Below, in pieces: positions 25,504-36,322 of a DNA stretch of 64,000 nucleotides. Numbering within the stretch: position 1 is the stretch's first letter; every line of letters starts with the position of its first letter. A model generated the notes under the pieces. The model did not search any database, was not told where the DNA came from, and was given only the letters and a program-made list of their open reading frames with translations. This DNA is from Cantharellus purpuraceus (taxonomy: Eukaryota; Basidiomycota; Agaricomycetes; Cantharellales; Hydnaceae): the NCBI GenBank assembly GCA_025174535.1, contig JALBUN010000023.1:868001-932000 (forward strand). Reading direction: 5' to 3'. The translations under genes were made by a program, and so were the position numbers.

Positions 25504-25581
25504 CCCTTCGCAATACATCCCTTCGCAACCCACAGTTGTCACGTAACTTAGCACCCACTACAACTTCCCCCTCCCCCCAGC

Positions 25582-26618
25582 ATGAAGTTCCTTGTCCTCG
25601 CTGCTCTCCCTGCCCTTGTGGCCGCGCAGGCCTACGGTCCTCCCCAGTCGGACTCTTCCTCGGCGGCTTCCTCGGCGGCTTCTTCGTCGGCTGCTCCCAC
25701 CCCGACTGCTGGTCCTGGACAGCATTTGGTATGTGTGAGGTAGTTTCCGTAATCGTCTTGCATCTGACTATTGCCCCCTTTCCCCTACAACAAAAAACAA
25801 ACGAACAAATAAAAGATCCAACTCGCACCAGGTGGAACATTCAGCTTTTCCCCTTCCACTGTTACCGCAGCCGAAAATGAGACGGTGACTTTTCTGTTCC
25901 CCACGTAAGCTTTTTCGTTGGTCTTGTTTTAGGATGTATTCTCATCAAGCAATCAGTACCGGTGGATTCCTGCACTCTGTCTCTCAAAGCAACTTCAGTA
26001 ACCCTTGCCAATTGGTCCCGGGTGGATTTGACTCTGGTCTCCAGCCCAATGGCGCCTCATTTACCATCACAATTACCAATGCCTCCATGCGTATGTCTGA
26101 ATACCATTAGTTGCTTCTCAAAACTGATCTTCTCGTTCCAGCCATTTGGTTCTTCTGTCAAGTAATTACCTTCATCTTTGTCCAGGTCTAGCGGACTGAT
26201 AGGTTTTGTTTAGCAAACGTCCCCATTGAAGCACTGCAACATGGGCATGGTTGGGTATGTATAACGCGTCGTTTATGTGTTCGCCAATTGATCGCGGGTG
26301 TTTGAACTACAGTGGTATCAATGTGCCACCTAATGGCACGCATGATATTTCTGCCTTTATTGCCGAAGCCTCCACTGCCTCCGACCCAGCCGTGTGTCTT
26401 TTTTTTTTGGTGTCCCTGTCTAATTGATTCGAACAACTCGCGAACAGGAAACTGCGTCTGGAATCCTCACTGGTCTTGGCGCTGTTGCGACCGCTCCCGC
26501 TGGCACTAGTGCTGCCGCCGCCGCGACCTCCAGCAAAGCCAGCAGTGCTGTGCAGCTCGTTGCTTCTGCTGGCTCATTGTTGGCCGGCTTGTTCGCTGCC
26601 GTCTACACCCTTGCATAG
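25582..26618 (+). CDS. GPI-anchored cupredoxin-like extracellular serine-rich protein
   Basis: Small secreted protein of six or so exons. It begins with a signal peptide (MKFLVLAALPALVAAQA), then a Ser/Ala-rich segment, then a plastocyanin-like beta-sandwich. The expected type 1 copper ligands are visible: His in GGFLHSVSQ, then Cys, His and Met in IWFFCQQTSPLKHCNMGM. A Ser/Ala/Thr-rich tail ends in a hydrophobic segment (LVASAGSLLAGLFAAVYTLA) typical of a GPI-anchor signal. In related fungal proteins this fold occurs at the cell surface and in fruiting or plant-interaction stages; the exact role here is unknown. Introns are short and split the cupredoxin domain repeatedly. TATA box at 25496. 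Confidence 0.85.
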
Positions 26619-27072
26619 ACGCAGAAAAACTTTTGTGGGCACCGTGTTGGATTTCATCCTTCATCTCACGCCGCTAGACGAGCAACCTTTGGACAGTCTC
26701 ATATATACTAGATTGTCATGTAACGTTTTGAGGTACAGGCCTGCTTCACGAGTGTAGTCATTCCTATAAGGGTGTACTCATTCCAATAATGATGATTGAT
26801 GTCTCAGTTGCATGGACGTTGGATATCAGGATTTCTGACGTGGCATTTCTGTGCAGGTATCAGTCATGTTCGGCGTCGAATTTTTTTTAGGGACCACCAA
26901 GTCATCTGTTGCAAAGTATGGTAGTTTTGTGGTTCATCTGTCGCGTGTGACGTTCATGCCCACTGCGGGTGTGTGACAGGTTGTCACCTACAATTTGACT
27001 CTGTGTGCCTGTCCGCACACAAATACCGCTATCTTGTGCATCCTATAGCCAAGCTCGTGGGGGTGCTCCAAG
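26619..27072. other. Intergenic, 454 bp
   Basis: Between the cupredoxin gene and the HOOK gene, same strand. It must hold the 3' end of the first and the promoter of the second. A partly repeated motif (cattcctataagg / cattccaataatg) occurs at about 26759-26792. Nothing else recognised. Confidence 0.5.
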
Positions 27073-30000
27073 ATGGTGGACTCTCTGCGCACTGAGGCGG
27101 ACGCGTTCTTTGGTTTTTTGACGACCTTCAGGTTGTCTAGACCGGTCACAACCATTGCCGATCTAAGTGACGGTGCAGCTCTGTTTGACGTTCTGTCCCT
27201 AGTGTATGTCGTATCCCTGAGTTCCAGTGGTGTCGAAGCTCACTTGGCTCACAGTGATGAGCAATACTTTCGTCAGCCAACACGACCTTCCGCACAGTTA
27301 TCGGACAACTGGGTTTTACGCTTTAGCTCTCTGAAGAGGCTATACCGTCTCATAACGCAATATTTTGCCGATGTCCTTCACCAACCCACTAGCTCACTGG
27401 ATGTTCCTGACCTACAAGCTGTGGCAAAGGACCATGATGAGGCCGCTACTCTTATTTTATGTCGCCTCACTATCGCGATCGCTGTGCAAAGCGAAAAGAA
27501 TAAGGATGTCATAGAGCGAATACAGAAGCTGAACGAAACGAAACAGCATATTTTGATGAAGGCTATAGAACAAGTCCGTACATGTGCTGGTTGTAACCGA
27601 GTTTTTCTGAAATTCCCCACAAGGTTATGTCGAAGTTCACGGGTGCCACGGGTGATCGACATACTGCTGATTACGGCATGACCGAGTGAGTTCCGACCTT
27701 ACTGGGTTGCAGCTCCGAGTTCAATATATCGCAGCGACGACCACTATTACCAGATCCAGTCCGAGCGCAGTCGTGTGCTAACTGAGAAAGAGACGCTGGA
27801 GAAGGTGTACCAGCAGCTCCTCGAGGATCATCGGACACTGCAGACTTCGTATGATGACGTTGTGTCTGAGAAGGAAGATACACTATCACGACTACGTGAC
27901 ATTCAGCGTAGCATGGATGACCAGCGGAATCAGAAAGCGGACGTGTTCATGCGCACCGAAATTGATCGTTTGAGGATAGAGCTGTGAGTATTATTTGCTT
28001 CAGCTCCACAGTCGACAACCTGTCAACTGCTTGTTGCAATAACAGCCAGAAAAGTGAAGAGGATTTGAACGCGGCAGAAGCCGAGCTAGACAAACACACC
28101 AACCTGGTGACTGACCTGACACGAAAGGTTTCCCCTTTGTTATTTGGTACCCCTCTCGTTGATTCACTTAGTGGTTGGTGCTGTTAGGTTGACGAGCTCC
28201 AAGCTCAAGCCGATCAGGCGGCTCGACTGAAAGATCAGGTCGACGAGTAAGCGTCGATAGTTTGATGTCCAAAGACGCAGCGATCCAAATAACATTCTAG
28301 GTACCGTCATGCGGCGGATAAGCTTCAGAAGACTGAAAATGTGATGGAGAAATACAAAAAGAAACTCGAAGAGAGTGCAGATCTTCGACGGAATATCAAG
28401 GTATATTGGGCACCAAATCAGCAGGATGTCCCCCACTAAACGGTTGATGTAGGCTCTTGAAGAGCAAAACGCCTCCCTCGTAAACAAGAATGCATCGTTG
28501 GAGGAAGAGTACAGGAAAGTCTCCGCCTTCCGGCCACTCATGGAATCCTACAAGTCACAGGTTGCAGATTTAGAGACCAAAAGTTCCACTCGAACAAAAG
28601 AGATAGACGCTCTCAAGTTTGAGCTTGATCAGGCTCGTACCAGGCTGAAAATTGCTAACGAAGAACGCACGAAAGACTCTGAAGCGTTGGAGCTTTATCA
28701 GGAACGAGTTCGCGAGCTCGAGCTCATGTCCACTCGTCGTCCGAGGGCCAAGTCGACCTCTTCTGTCACTGCAAACAGAGCAGCTGTGGGACAGAATGAT
28801 ATGGCGGAAGGAGAACTTCTTGGCGACGATGATGATACGGCCGACGGTCATGGGTTAGGAGGCGAACTCGACGACGCTATCACGGGAACGACAATGACAG
28901 ACCTGAAGTTGCAAGTACGCCAGCTGAAGCGAGATCTAGAGGCAGCCCACACAAATCAAGCAAATTCAAGTCGGGTACTTGTTCTCGAAAATCTTCTCGA
29001 GGACGCAAACAGAATGAAGGCTAGGTATGAATCGGACTATCTGGCTGCACATCGCGAGAAGCTGGTGCTTCAGAATGACCTGGAGGAGATTCGAGAAGGG
29101 AAAGCGTTGGGCGATGGGTTAGTAAATACTCGTCCCAGGTCATGATTGTGGTATCCTGAGAACTTCACTCGACAGAGCTGAAGCAGCTATTGCATTGCGT
29201 CAGCGATTGAACGAAACTGTTGAAGCTCTGGCCGCTTTGAAGAAGGAGCATGTGGAACTGGAAGCGAAGTTCGAGAACCAGAGCAAGGAACTTACTATTG
29301 CCAAGTCTGACCGTAAGTCGTCCTCCTATCGTCGGTGACTACACTCACACAATATCGCAGTCAACCTCGTTAATAAGGATCAACTTGAAATCCTCGCGAC
29401 GTTACGAGAGTCCGTCAACGAAGACAAACTTGGTCTCGAGGCAGATATGGAAAAGTTACGCAAGCAGATTCGTGACCTTTCAGATAAAAACAAGATGCAA
29501 CTTGAACAAGTGAATGCCCTGCTTATGGAGAAGGTTAATCTGCAGAGCGAAGGTATCGGACAGCGAGAAAAGATGTTGGAACGCGAACGAGATTATGGGT
29601 GCGCGAGTGGTTTTCATGCAAGACACGGCCATTCTAATCATTCTTGTTTGGTGATAGTGACCTGCGTGCTTCACTCAATGGGCGGGATCTTCCAGAGGAA
29701 GACAAGACACGGATGCTCAATATGCATGAGAAGATTGTACGTCTTGAAGAGGAACAACGGACTACCAAGGAACAACTTCTTAAAGCTCGTGCCGTACGTT
29801 GTCAAGGCCGTGGAATATACGCTTTATGATCTGATTTCGCACAGTTCATCAAAAATCAAGATAAACTCTTTCGAGAGCGCGAAGATGCGGCGCGATCAAA
29901 TCTTCCTGTTAGTTCGATCTGTCACATTCTCCTGGTGCCGCTAAACTTGGTTGGAATCTAGGCGACTTTTGAAGAGGCTGAAGGAAGCTTCCGATCACAG

Positions 30001-30573
30001 GTCAAGATTCTTGAGGATGAAGTGAAAAGACACAAGGTTCGCATGTGGTGTTTATAATTTAACATCGATTGATGAAGTGATATGCTGGATATAGCGCCTG
30101 TTGCTGGAGTCACAACAACGATACCGCAGAGAGCAAGAACTGATGCTTGGTGCCATTCACGCCATGGGTCTGCAGACGGCGCGAGGTCATCTCGGAAATG
30201 CGCAACAACGACCAGATCCCACCGCATGGCTTCCTCAACTGCGACGAGCGGTAGGTGTTACCTTCTTTAACCGAACGAGATAGTGCTGAATGCAGTAACA
30301 GCTTGTTCCTGGACTGGTGAGTGATTCTACCATATAGACTACTCACCCTTAATTGTGTCTGGTAATTAGCATCGTTGAGACCAATACCCTTGTCGTATTC
30401 CTTCTGCTTTTTCCTTGATACCCAAGACCTGATTTATATTCTGCGGCACGTACCATATCACACATTTCATGATCATGTATCGCTACGAGATTCTGTGCTC
30501 CATTGCCACCATTCAGCGGATAGAAGAGCATATTACCCTCCGGGAGACAGGCCAATTATTGAATACTAGTTAA
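27073..30573 (+). CDS. hookA: HOOK family dynein/endosome adaptor
   Basis: Adaptor that links early endosomes to dynein (and kinesin-3) for long-range motility in hyphae. The N terminus is the HOOK domain (LRTEADAFFGFLTTFRLSRP, LSDGAALFDVLSLV), a CH-like fold that binds the motor light intermediate chain. From about residue 160 onward the protein is an almost unbroken coiled coil (IERIQKLNETKQH, ALEEQNASLVNKNASLEEEY, DLKLQVRQLKRDLEAAH, KIVRLEEEQRTTKEQLLKA), interrupted by an acidic insert (LLGDDDDTADGHG). It ends near AWLPQLRRA and a short last exon ending TGQLLNTS. About a dozen short introns. The region 30250-30520 has several tiny exons whose borders I did not fix with certainty. First ATG with good HOOK-domain start chosen. 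Confidence 0.87.
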
Positions 30574-30841
30574 TAATCATTGTGCGTCGAAGTTGCCGAA
30601 CTGATGTCAATAGATCATGATAATCTTTGATGGTTCCAATGCTTGTCCACTTCACCTTCCCTGTACCGCTTACACTCAGAATATATGTTGATTTCAATTT
30701 AGCTTATCATTAGCGACATGGTATAGTCTACCGGGGCTATGACTACTTGACTACTCTTAGCCTCCGCAGTAAACATGAGACGCTGAGTACGCCAAGCCAC
30801 TGGCGGCGGCATTTCACCTCACTGATACACCCAGCCTCATT

Positions 30842-32284
30842 ATGGCTCTCTTCAATAGACGCAAGAATTCGCGGGAGGAATCCAATGGCCACGGGGATCA
30901 TAGTTCGGAGGGGAAGAAGGAGAAAGGGGGCTGGAGGAAACCTGCTAGTACGTCATTAACATCCTAGTGAAAACGAACTAACTAACTGTTCATGGCTCAG
31001 ACACTGCGTTCAAGCAGCAACGACTCAAGGCCTGGCAGCCAATATTGACACCAAAGACAGTCCTTCCTATCCTATTCATCATTGGCATCATATTTGCCCC
31101 CATCGGAGGTCTGCTAATCTGGGGGAGCAGCAATGTAATGTCATCTGTCCTAGCATAATCTATCACTCACGTCAGGCTGCAGGTCAGTCAAATAACATTG
31201 CCATACACCGGTTGTGAAAACCAGGGCCCTAGCTTTTCGAATCTTCCCAATTCTAACTACCAGCTACGGTCGTCAGACTCAGGGTTGTCCCCCGACCCCC
31301 CGCAGTGGACTTATAACAGTTCAACAAATATGTGCACAATCCAATTTGATCTCCCAGCAGACCTGAAAAAGCCCGTTTTCATCTACTACAAGCTCACGAA
31401 TTTCTTTCAAAACCACCGTCGATATGTTCAGAGCCTGAACACTGATCAACTGAAGGGCAAGCATGTTAGCCTCAGCACTCTTTCCTCGAGCAACTGCAAG
31501 CCTCTGGCTACGATAGGCAACCAATCCATTTATCCGTGTGGTCTTATTGCCAACTCTCAGTTCAATGGTATGTGCATGACTCAGGCCGGAATTGTCAAAA
31601 TTTCCTAAATTCCACAAGACACGATTCAGGACCCTATTCTTCTCAACCCAAGCGGAGGTTCTGGTTCCCCACCACCTTTACCTTATAATTTTTCCTCAAC
31701 CGGTATTGCATGGCCTGGAGAGGCGAAGAAGTATGTCTCTAAACCTAATTACGATTTGTCGGAAATTGTTCCTCCCCCAAACTGGAAGAACCGTTTCCCG
31801 CATGGCTACACCAATGATACTCTACCTCCTGATTTACGTGCCGACGAACATTTCCAGAATTGGATGCGGACCGCAGGCTTACCAACATTCAGCAAGTTAT
31901 GGGGCAGGAACGACACGCAAGACATGTTGAAGGGGAAGTACAATATCAGCATCGAGATGAGTGGGTTTCTTAATTCAATGAGGTTGATTGTCATACTAAA
32001 TGTATGGTGGGACAGACTTTCCAGTCTCCGACTTTGGAGGCACTAAGTCAATAGTAATATCTACGATTACATGGAGTGGTGGGAAGAACGTTTTCCTCGG
32101 TTGGGCGTATGTAGGTGCTTCTGCGTTGTTCGTTCTGCTCGCCATTGTAGGAACCGCCAGGCATCTCATTAAGCCGAGGTGCGTAAAAGAGCATGTTTTC
32201 ATCAGGATAGCTCTGACCCCCATCCATAGACGTCTGGGTGACATGAATCTACTATCGTGGAATCAGGCAACCACAGTACGCTAG
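30842..32284 (+). CDS. CDC50: CDC50/LEM3 family flippase beta subunit
   Basis: Non-catalytic partner of P4-ATPase phospholipid flippases, needed for their ER exit and activity. The family start is clear: [20 protein letters not shown], then the first membrane helix ([21 protein letters not shown]). The large extracytosolic domain has many N-glycosylation sequons and the conserved [14 protein letters not shown] segment. Later conserved pieces are [13 protein letters not shown] and [16 protein letters not shown], then the second helix ([19 protein letters not shown]) and a short cytosolic tail [12 protein letters not shown]. Several short introns. The stop codon lies only about 30 bp from the stop of the convergent RNA cyclase gene, so the transcripts probably overlap at their 3' ends. 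Confidence 0.92.
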
Positions 32285-32314
32285 AAGTGATGTCGGGGCG
32301 GGAATTTGTATAGG

Positions 32315-33671
32315 CTATGCCTCGTCTGACACGTCGTAATTTATGGGCATCTCACCATTATTTAATGGAGAAATTGATTCAAGACCAATGCCTTCGCAGC
32401 TGAGTATGATGCGTTCTGTACCATGTTCGTTCTCGATGTGGAATTTGGCATGTGTAAGTTTCTCGGCTAGCCATATTGCAGTCCTATGAAAGATTAAGAC
32501 TTTGTTTCGCGAAAATAAGACGAACGAACTTGGTGTGCAGCGTCAAAGGGCCTGTCACTACAGTGGACTTCCCTTTAGCTAGTGCCATAAATATAATTAT
32601 TTGATCCTAAAGGATGTCAGACCCATGTGTGGAACTGAGTAAATCATATAAACCTGCAGATACTCGTCGACACATCCTCCATGTTCCAAGTTATGTGCTA
32701 GCTCCTCGGCGGCATCTTCTCCAGTTTTGCCTGCGTCAATCCCCTTGGACCCTATGGCACTGCCACAGATAATACAGGAATTGTCCGTTTCAGCCCAGAG
32801 AATAATGGCAGAGCCGTTTCCAAACGCGTTCTTGACACTCTCTCGCCCTGCTTGGATAGTGATGAGACGGGGATCTATACCGTAGCCAACGAGGTGCGTT
32901 ATGGCAGCATCTGCCATCTTCTGGGCAATATGCTGTGGCAGGGTTCCTGCTACATGGGCTCTGCCTTTGATGGCGGTGATGCTGCCTCGGTTGGTTAGAT
33001 TAAAAGAGGGGAGAGGTCCTGATGTGTGAGGCATCGTCAGGACAGTCTCCCCTCCCCCGCGGGGGTAGTAGCCGCGTTTTTTTATCTCGAGGGTTGGCTC
33101 AATGTGGAAGTGACGGCGGAGGAAAGGGAGAAAGACGTGAGACGTGTAATCGATTTGTGGTGCAGCGGTAGCATTAGTGCCACCGCGTAGTGTGAGAATA
33201 GATCCCGGAGCTTGAAGTGGGGAATCAGAAGGAAAGAGAAGACACGGGAGGGATATCTGAAGGAGAAGCGTTGTGGAGCCTGCTGTGCCAGGGTCTGCGA
33301 GGTATTTCCCGGCTTTTGGACGGCCTGGATAAAAATATAGTTGATTAGAGCCTTTCTCAGCTCCTATTACTCTAGCGTCACAGATTTGTGCTGCCAATTT
33401 TACGCCTAGAATAAAACGGCCGGGTGTCAGGCAAAGAACGTGATCAGTGCCAAGACGGTAGACCTGCAACGTGCTGTGGCTTCAAACCCTGGGGTTTTCT
33501 ATTTTGTCGAATGTTTGTTATGGAGATGGGGTGCGAGAGAAGCGCGGAAAATGCAATGGCGTTGCGGACGAGCTGGCCACCGCCTTCTAGGACACTGCCG
33601 TCGATGAGAGTGGCATCAGTAACTGTCGCACGGGTAGCACTGGCACTGCCTAGGTTTCCCGATGTTGCCAT
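32315..33671 (-). CDS. RTCA: RNA 3'-terminal phosphate cyclase
   Basis: Converts RNA 3'-phosphate ends to 2',3'-cyclic phosphates through an adenylated enzyme. The protein shows IDGSVLEGGGQLVRNAIAFS and the PGRPKAGKY and AGSTTLLLQISLPCLLF segments of the class. RGYYPRGGGETVLTMP and the catalytic region EHGGCVDEYLQDQIIIFMAL follow, the His of HGG being the nucleotidylated residue by family knowledge. The gene has at least two introns. The last one (about 32515-32465) is needed to restore the C-terminal LTLHTK-TAIWLAEKLTHAKF join and the ending SDEA. Start at 33671 gives MATSGNLG. Orthologues are about 350-370 residues, and this model fits. Confidence 0.92.
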
Positions 33672-34047
33672 GTGCGCAAAACGCAACAGAGCAGAGAGGC
33701 GGATAATTGTAAGTGATTTACACTGTATTAAAAGGGATGACAGAGGTGACAAGGAAGCTTCGAAGTCTTGAAGCTTGATGGCCTTCGTGCGGAGTCACAT
33801 ACACCCGAATCTCACTGATTGATCAATAGTCACTGCATGCATTTGACGGTAACTGTAGAAATTGCATCTGCAGTCTTATCATAAAAGTGTGGTGAAGATC
33901 AGACATATAGTGCCATGCGAGACCCATGCGCCAAAAAGTCAATTCATATTATTTTTCTTTGTAGCTAAACACGTGCAACAACACGACGAGTACCATACAT
34001 GAGAGCCAATTTACCACAATCAGTTTCAATCGACAGAAATTACGCCA
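33672..34047. other. Intergenic, 376 bp
   Basis: Between the RNA cyclase start and the stop of the MFS transporter, both on the minus strand. AT-rich, presumably the cyclase promoter and the transporter 3' end. No further element recognised. Confidence 0.5.
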
Positions 34048-36049
34048 CTAGCTCTTGTATGCTTTTAACCATGCGAGATATACGGCAAGAAGTACGGTTG
34101 CAAAGACGTAGAAAACACGCCCTCGGCGGTGGGCATCTTCTCTTGCGAAAAAGTCACCCAACGGGATAAATCCGATGCCAACGATGAAGTTTACGATCCC
34201 TTCGCCGGGAAAAAAGGAATGAGATGACAGAAGAATGATGGGGTGAGAAATGGGCTTACAATTTAGGGACAGGGCAATGGAAGAAAGGAAGGATACAGCC
34301 TGTACGCGGAGTAGTAAGTGATATGGGACGTAAAGCTGTGATAATGACGGACATAGAAAGGGGAAACGTCGGGAATGATGACGAAAGGAATAGGACCTAG
34401 TCCGATTGCGAAAGACCTGAAGTTGAAACTTCAATATAGAAGGCTACGAATATGTAAAGGAATCAGTTACGCGACGAAGGTGATGACGGCGATACTGGCG
34501 AGGGTTTTATGTTCGTTATCGATGCCGTACCCCAGACCAAGGAGTGAGAGCAGTGCACCAACTGTGGACATGGTTATCAGGGATCGACGGCCGAGACGCT
34601 GAAAGAAAAGGTGAGACGAGGATAATTCCTCTATATGACGACTTCCAATAGATACGGACCTCGATGAGATAAATTGGTGGAAAGGTCATGAAGGCGTTCA
34701 CGATGGTCACTCCAAGGGATACATACGCTGCATTATCGGGGATGACGCGCGAGAGGATATCATTGCTATAGTAGAGGACGGCGTTGATGCCTCATCATTT
34801 CACAAGTCAGTCGGGGAAGTGACGGCGAGGTGTGAGAGTCAAAGGCGCACCTGATATCTGCTGGGCGATCATACCGAGAGAGACTATTACTAGGGGACGG
34901 AGAAGGGGCGGTCTAAGAAGCTGGCGTAATGAAGGGGGGTCATGTGTTGTTGCAGAGGGTCTATCTGTTTCTGCATCATTATGGGACAAGAGGCCTTCCT
35001 CCTCGCGTGATGTATCTTGAGACGCTGTGGACCCAAGTTTGATTGCATGAATATCCAGTGAGACTGGAGATGATACCTCTAGCGGTGGGAACGAGGGCTT
35101 GGTCGCCCCATAGCAACGCCGCTGAGGCCTTTGCTTCGGGGAGACGGGATTTACCCGAAAGCCACGCGGGAGAGTCTACGGCATGGAGACTGAGGAGAAG
35201 CTGTGCAAGAGCCACCGCAGAGGAGATGAGGGGGATGCAGCGCCAAAGGGTAGGGGCTGCGAGGAAGATGCCCAGTGCCTGGGTAAGAAATATGCCAAGG
35301 ACGATGCCTAGCTGATTGAGGACACCTGAGGGAATGACTTAACAACAAGCGAGAAGTAAACGAGGGAGACGTACCCACGCTGCCTCTGATGGCGGGTGGC
35401 GATATTTCAGAGAGATAGGCTGGAACTACGCAAAGGCCGAGGCCTGATCCTGCCCCAATCAGAAACCTGGGCGATGGATATAAATCAATGCTAATGGGTG
35501 GGTAGGGTGGACGGACACGGACCTGCCAAAGACCAAGGGAGGCACAGAGGCCGCGAGAGCCATGAGCGCAGACCCCACGAGGACAAGCAGGGAATTAATG
35601 CGAATTGATGCTTTACGGCCCCATGACTCCATGGAACGATTTGCGGCGATGCTTCCAAAGAGACCTCCAACTAGACGTAGAAGTCAGAAACTGGATGAGC
35701 GACATGGGGGAACCGGACCTGTGAAGGAAGACGTCAAGACTGAGAATGCAAACTTTGACATTGGGATGCAGGATGGGAGGAGAGAGGAGAGGGAAGTATT
35801 GTGAGGGGAGTTGCATGTGAGCACTGTCTGTATCTGGTTGAGAGCGGAAATGTGCCTGTGAAAATGGTTAGCGGCAAAAACGGATAGGAGAAGGAGGGCA
35901 TACCAGCCGTATTGCAGACTGGTGACAAGCATCCAGACAGCAGTCTGCCATCCTGTGAGGGAGAGTATGGACGGTTGTGGAGCCATGGAAGGTGTGACTG
36001 TGTGACGTCGCGAGTTGCGACGTGAGCGTGACTGATGGGATGGTCCCAT
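34048..36049 (-). CDS. MFS sugar-type transporter
   Basis: Twelve-helix major facilitator of the sugar porter family. Signature pieces are visible: the loop after helix 2 (NRSMESWGRKASIRINSLL), the helix-5/6 region (PAYLSEISPPAIRG) and the PESPRWL-equivalent SPAWLSGKSR. Helix 7 follows (IAQQISG), then LYYSNDI and the segment IYLIERLGRRSLITMS. The C-terminal half shows GLGPIPFVIIPD, then VSFLSSIALSLN and IVNFIVGIGFIPL. The N terminus is a short basic cytosolic tail. The sequence resembles the fungal Vps73/GLUT-like branch more than high-capacity hexose uptake carriers, so a vacuolar or endomembrane location is possible. Multiple short introns. It is divergent from a GH13 gene, with 273 bp between the start codons. 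Substrate not deducible. Confidence 0.82.
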
Positions 36050-36322
36050 GATGCGTGACGGTGACAGGATCAAGTGAGAACACGCACATGGTCTCTAAGG
36101 CCATTATAGGCTACTAGCCGTTACAATACCATTAATTCAAACACATGATCAATATAGTTCATACACTCACAAGGCGGGCGTCTATTGATTGCGTTTCAGA
36201 GGTAGTCAAAGGACGTACTCTCTGTTCCAACAGCGCATCTTGACCGTGGGCTCTCTCAAGAAGCTCTGCCACACTCGTTTGTCTTCCCTTCCCACTCCTT
36301 AACGGTGTTCTACGCAGTCCCG
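36050..36322. promoter_or_regulatory. Shared intergenic promoter region, transporter and GH13 gene
   Basis: A 273-bp interval between the divergent start codons of the MFS transporter and the GH13 gene. It must carry both promoters. I see no clear TATA box or repeated operator, so co-regulation is an inference from arrangement only. Confidence 0.45.

Larger units (their letters stand above)
22883..25581. other. Intergenic region, 2.7 kb
   Basis: Between the kinase-RasGEF gene and the cupredoxin gene, divergent in orientation. The left two thirds are AT-rich with no coding signal and contain a loose inverted repeat (TTTTCATGGCC at about 23825 and its complement at about 23949). The right third is GC-richer and includes a small open frame near 24348-24680. 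The last 90 bases form the promoter of the cupredoxin gene. Confidence 0.5.
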
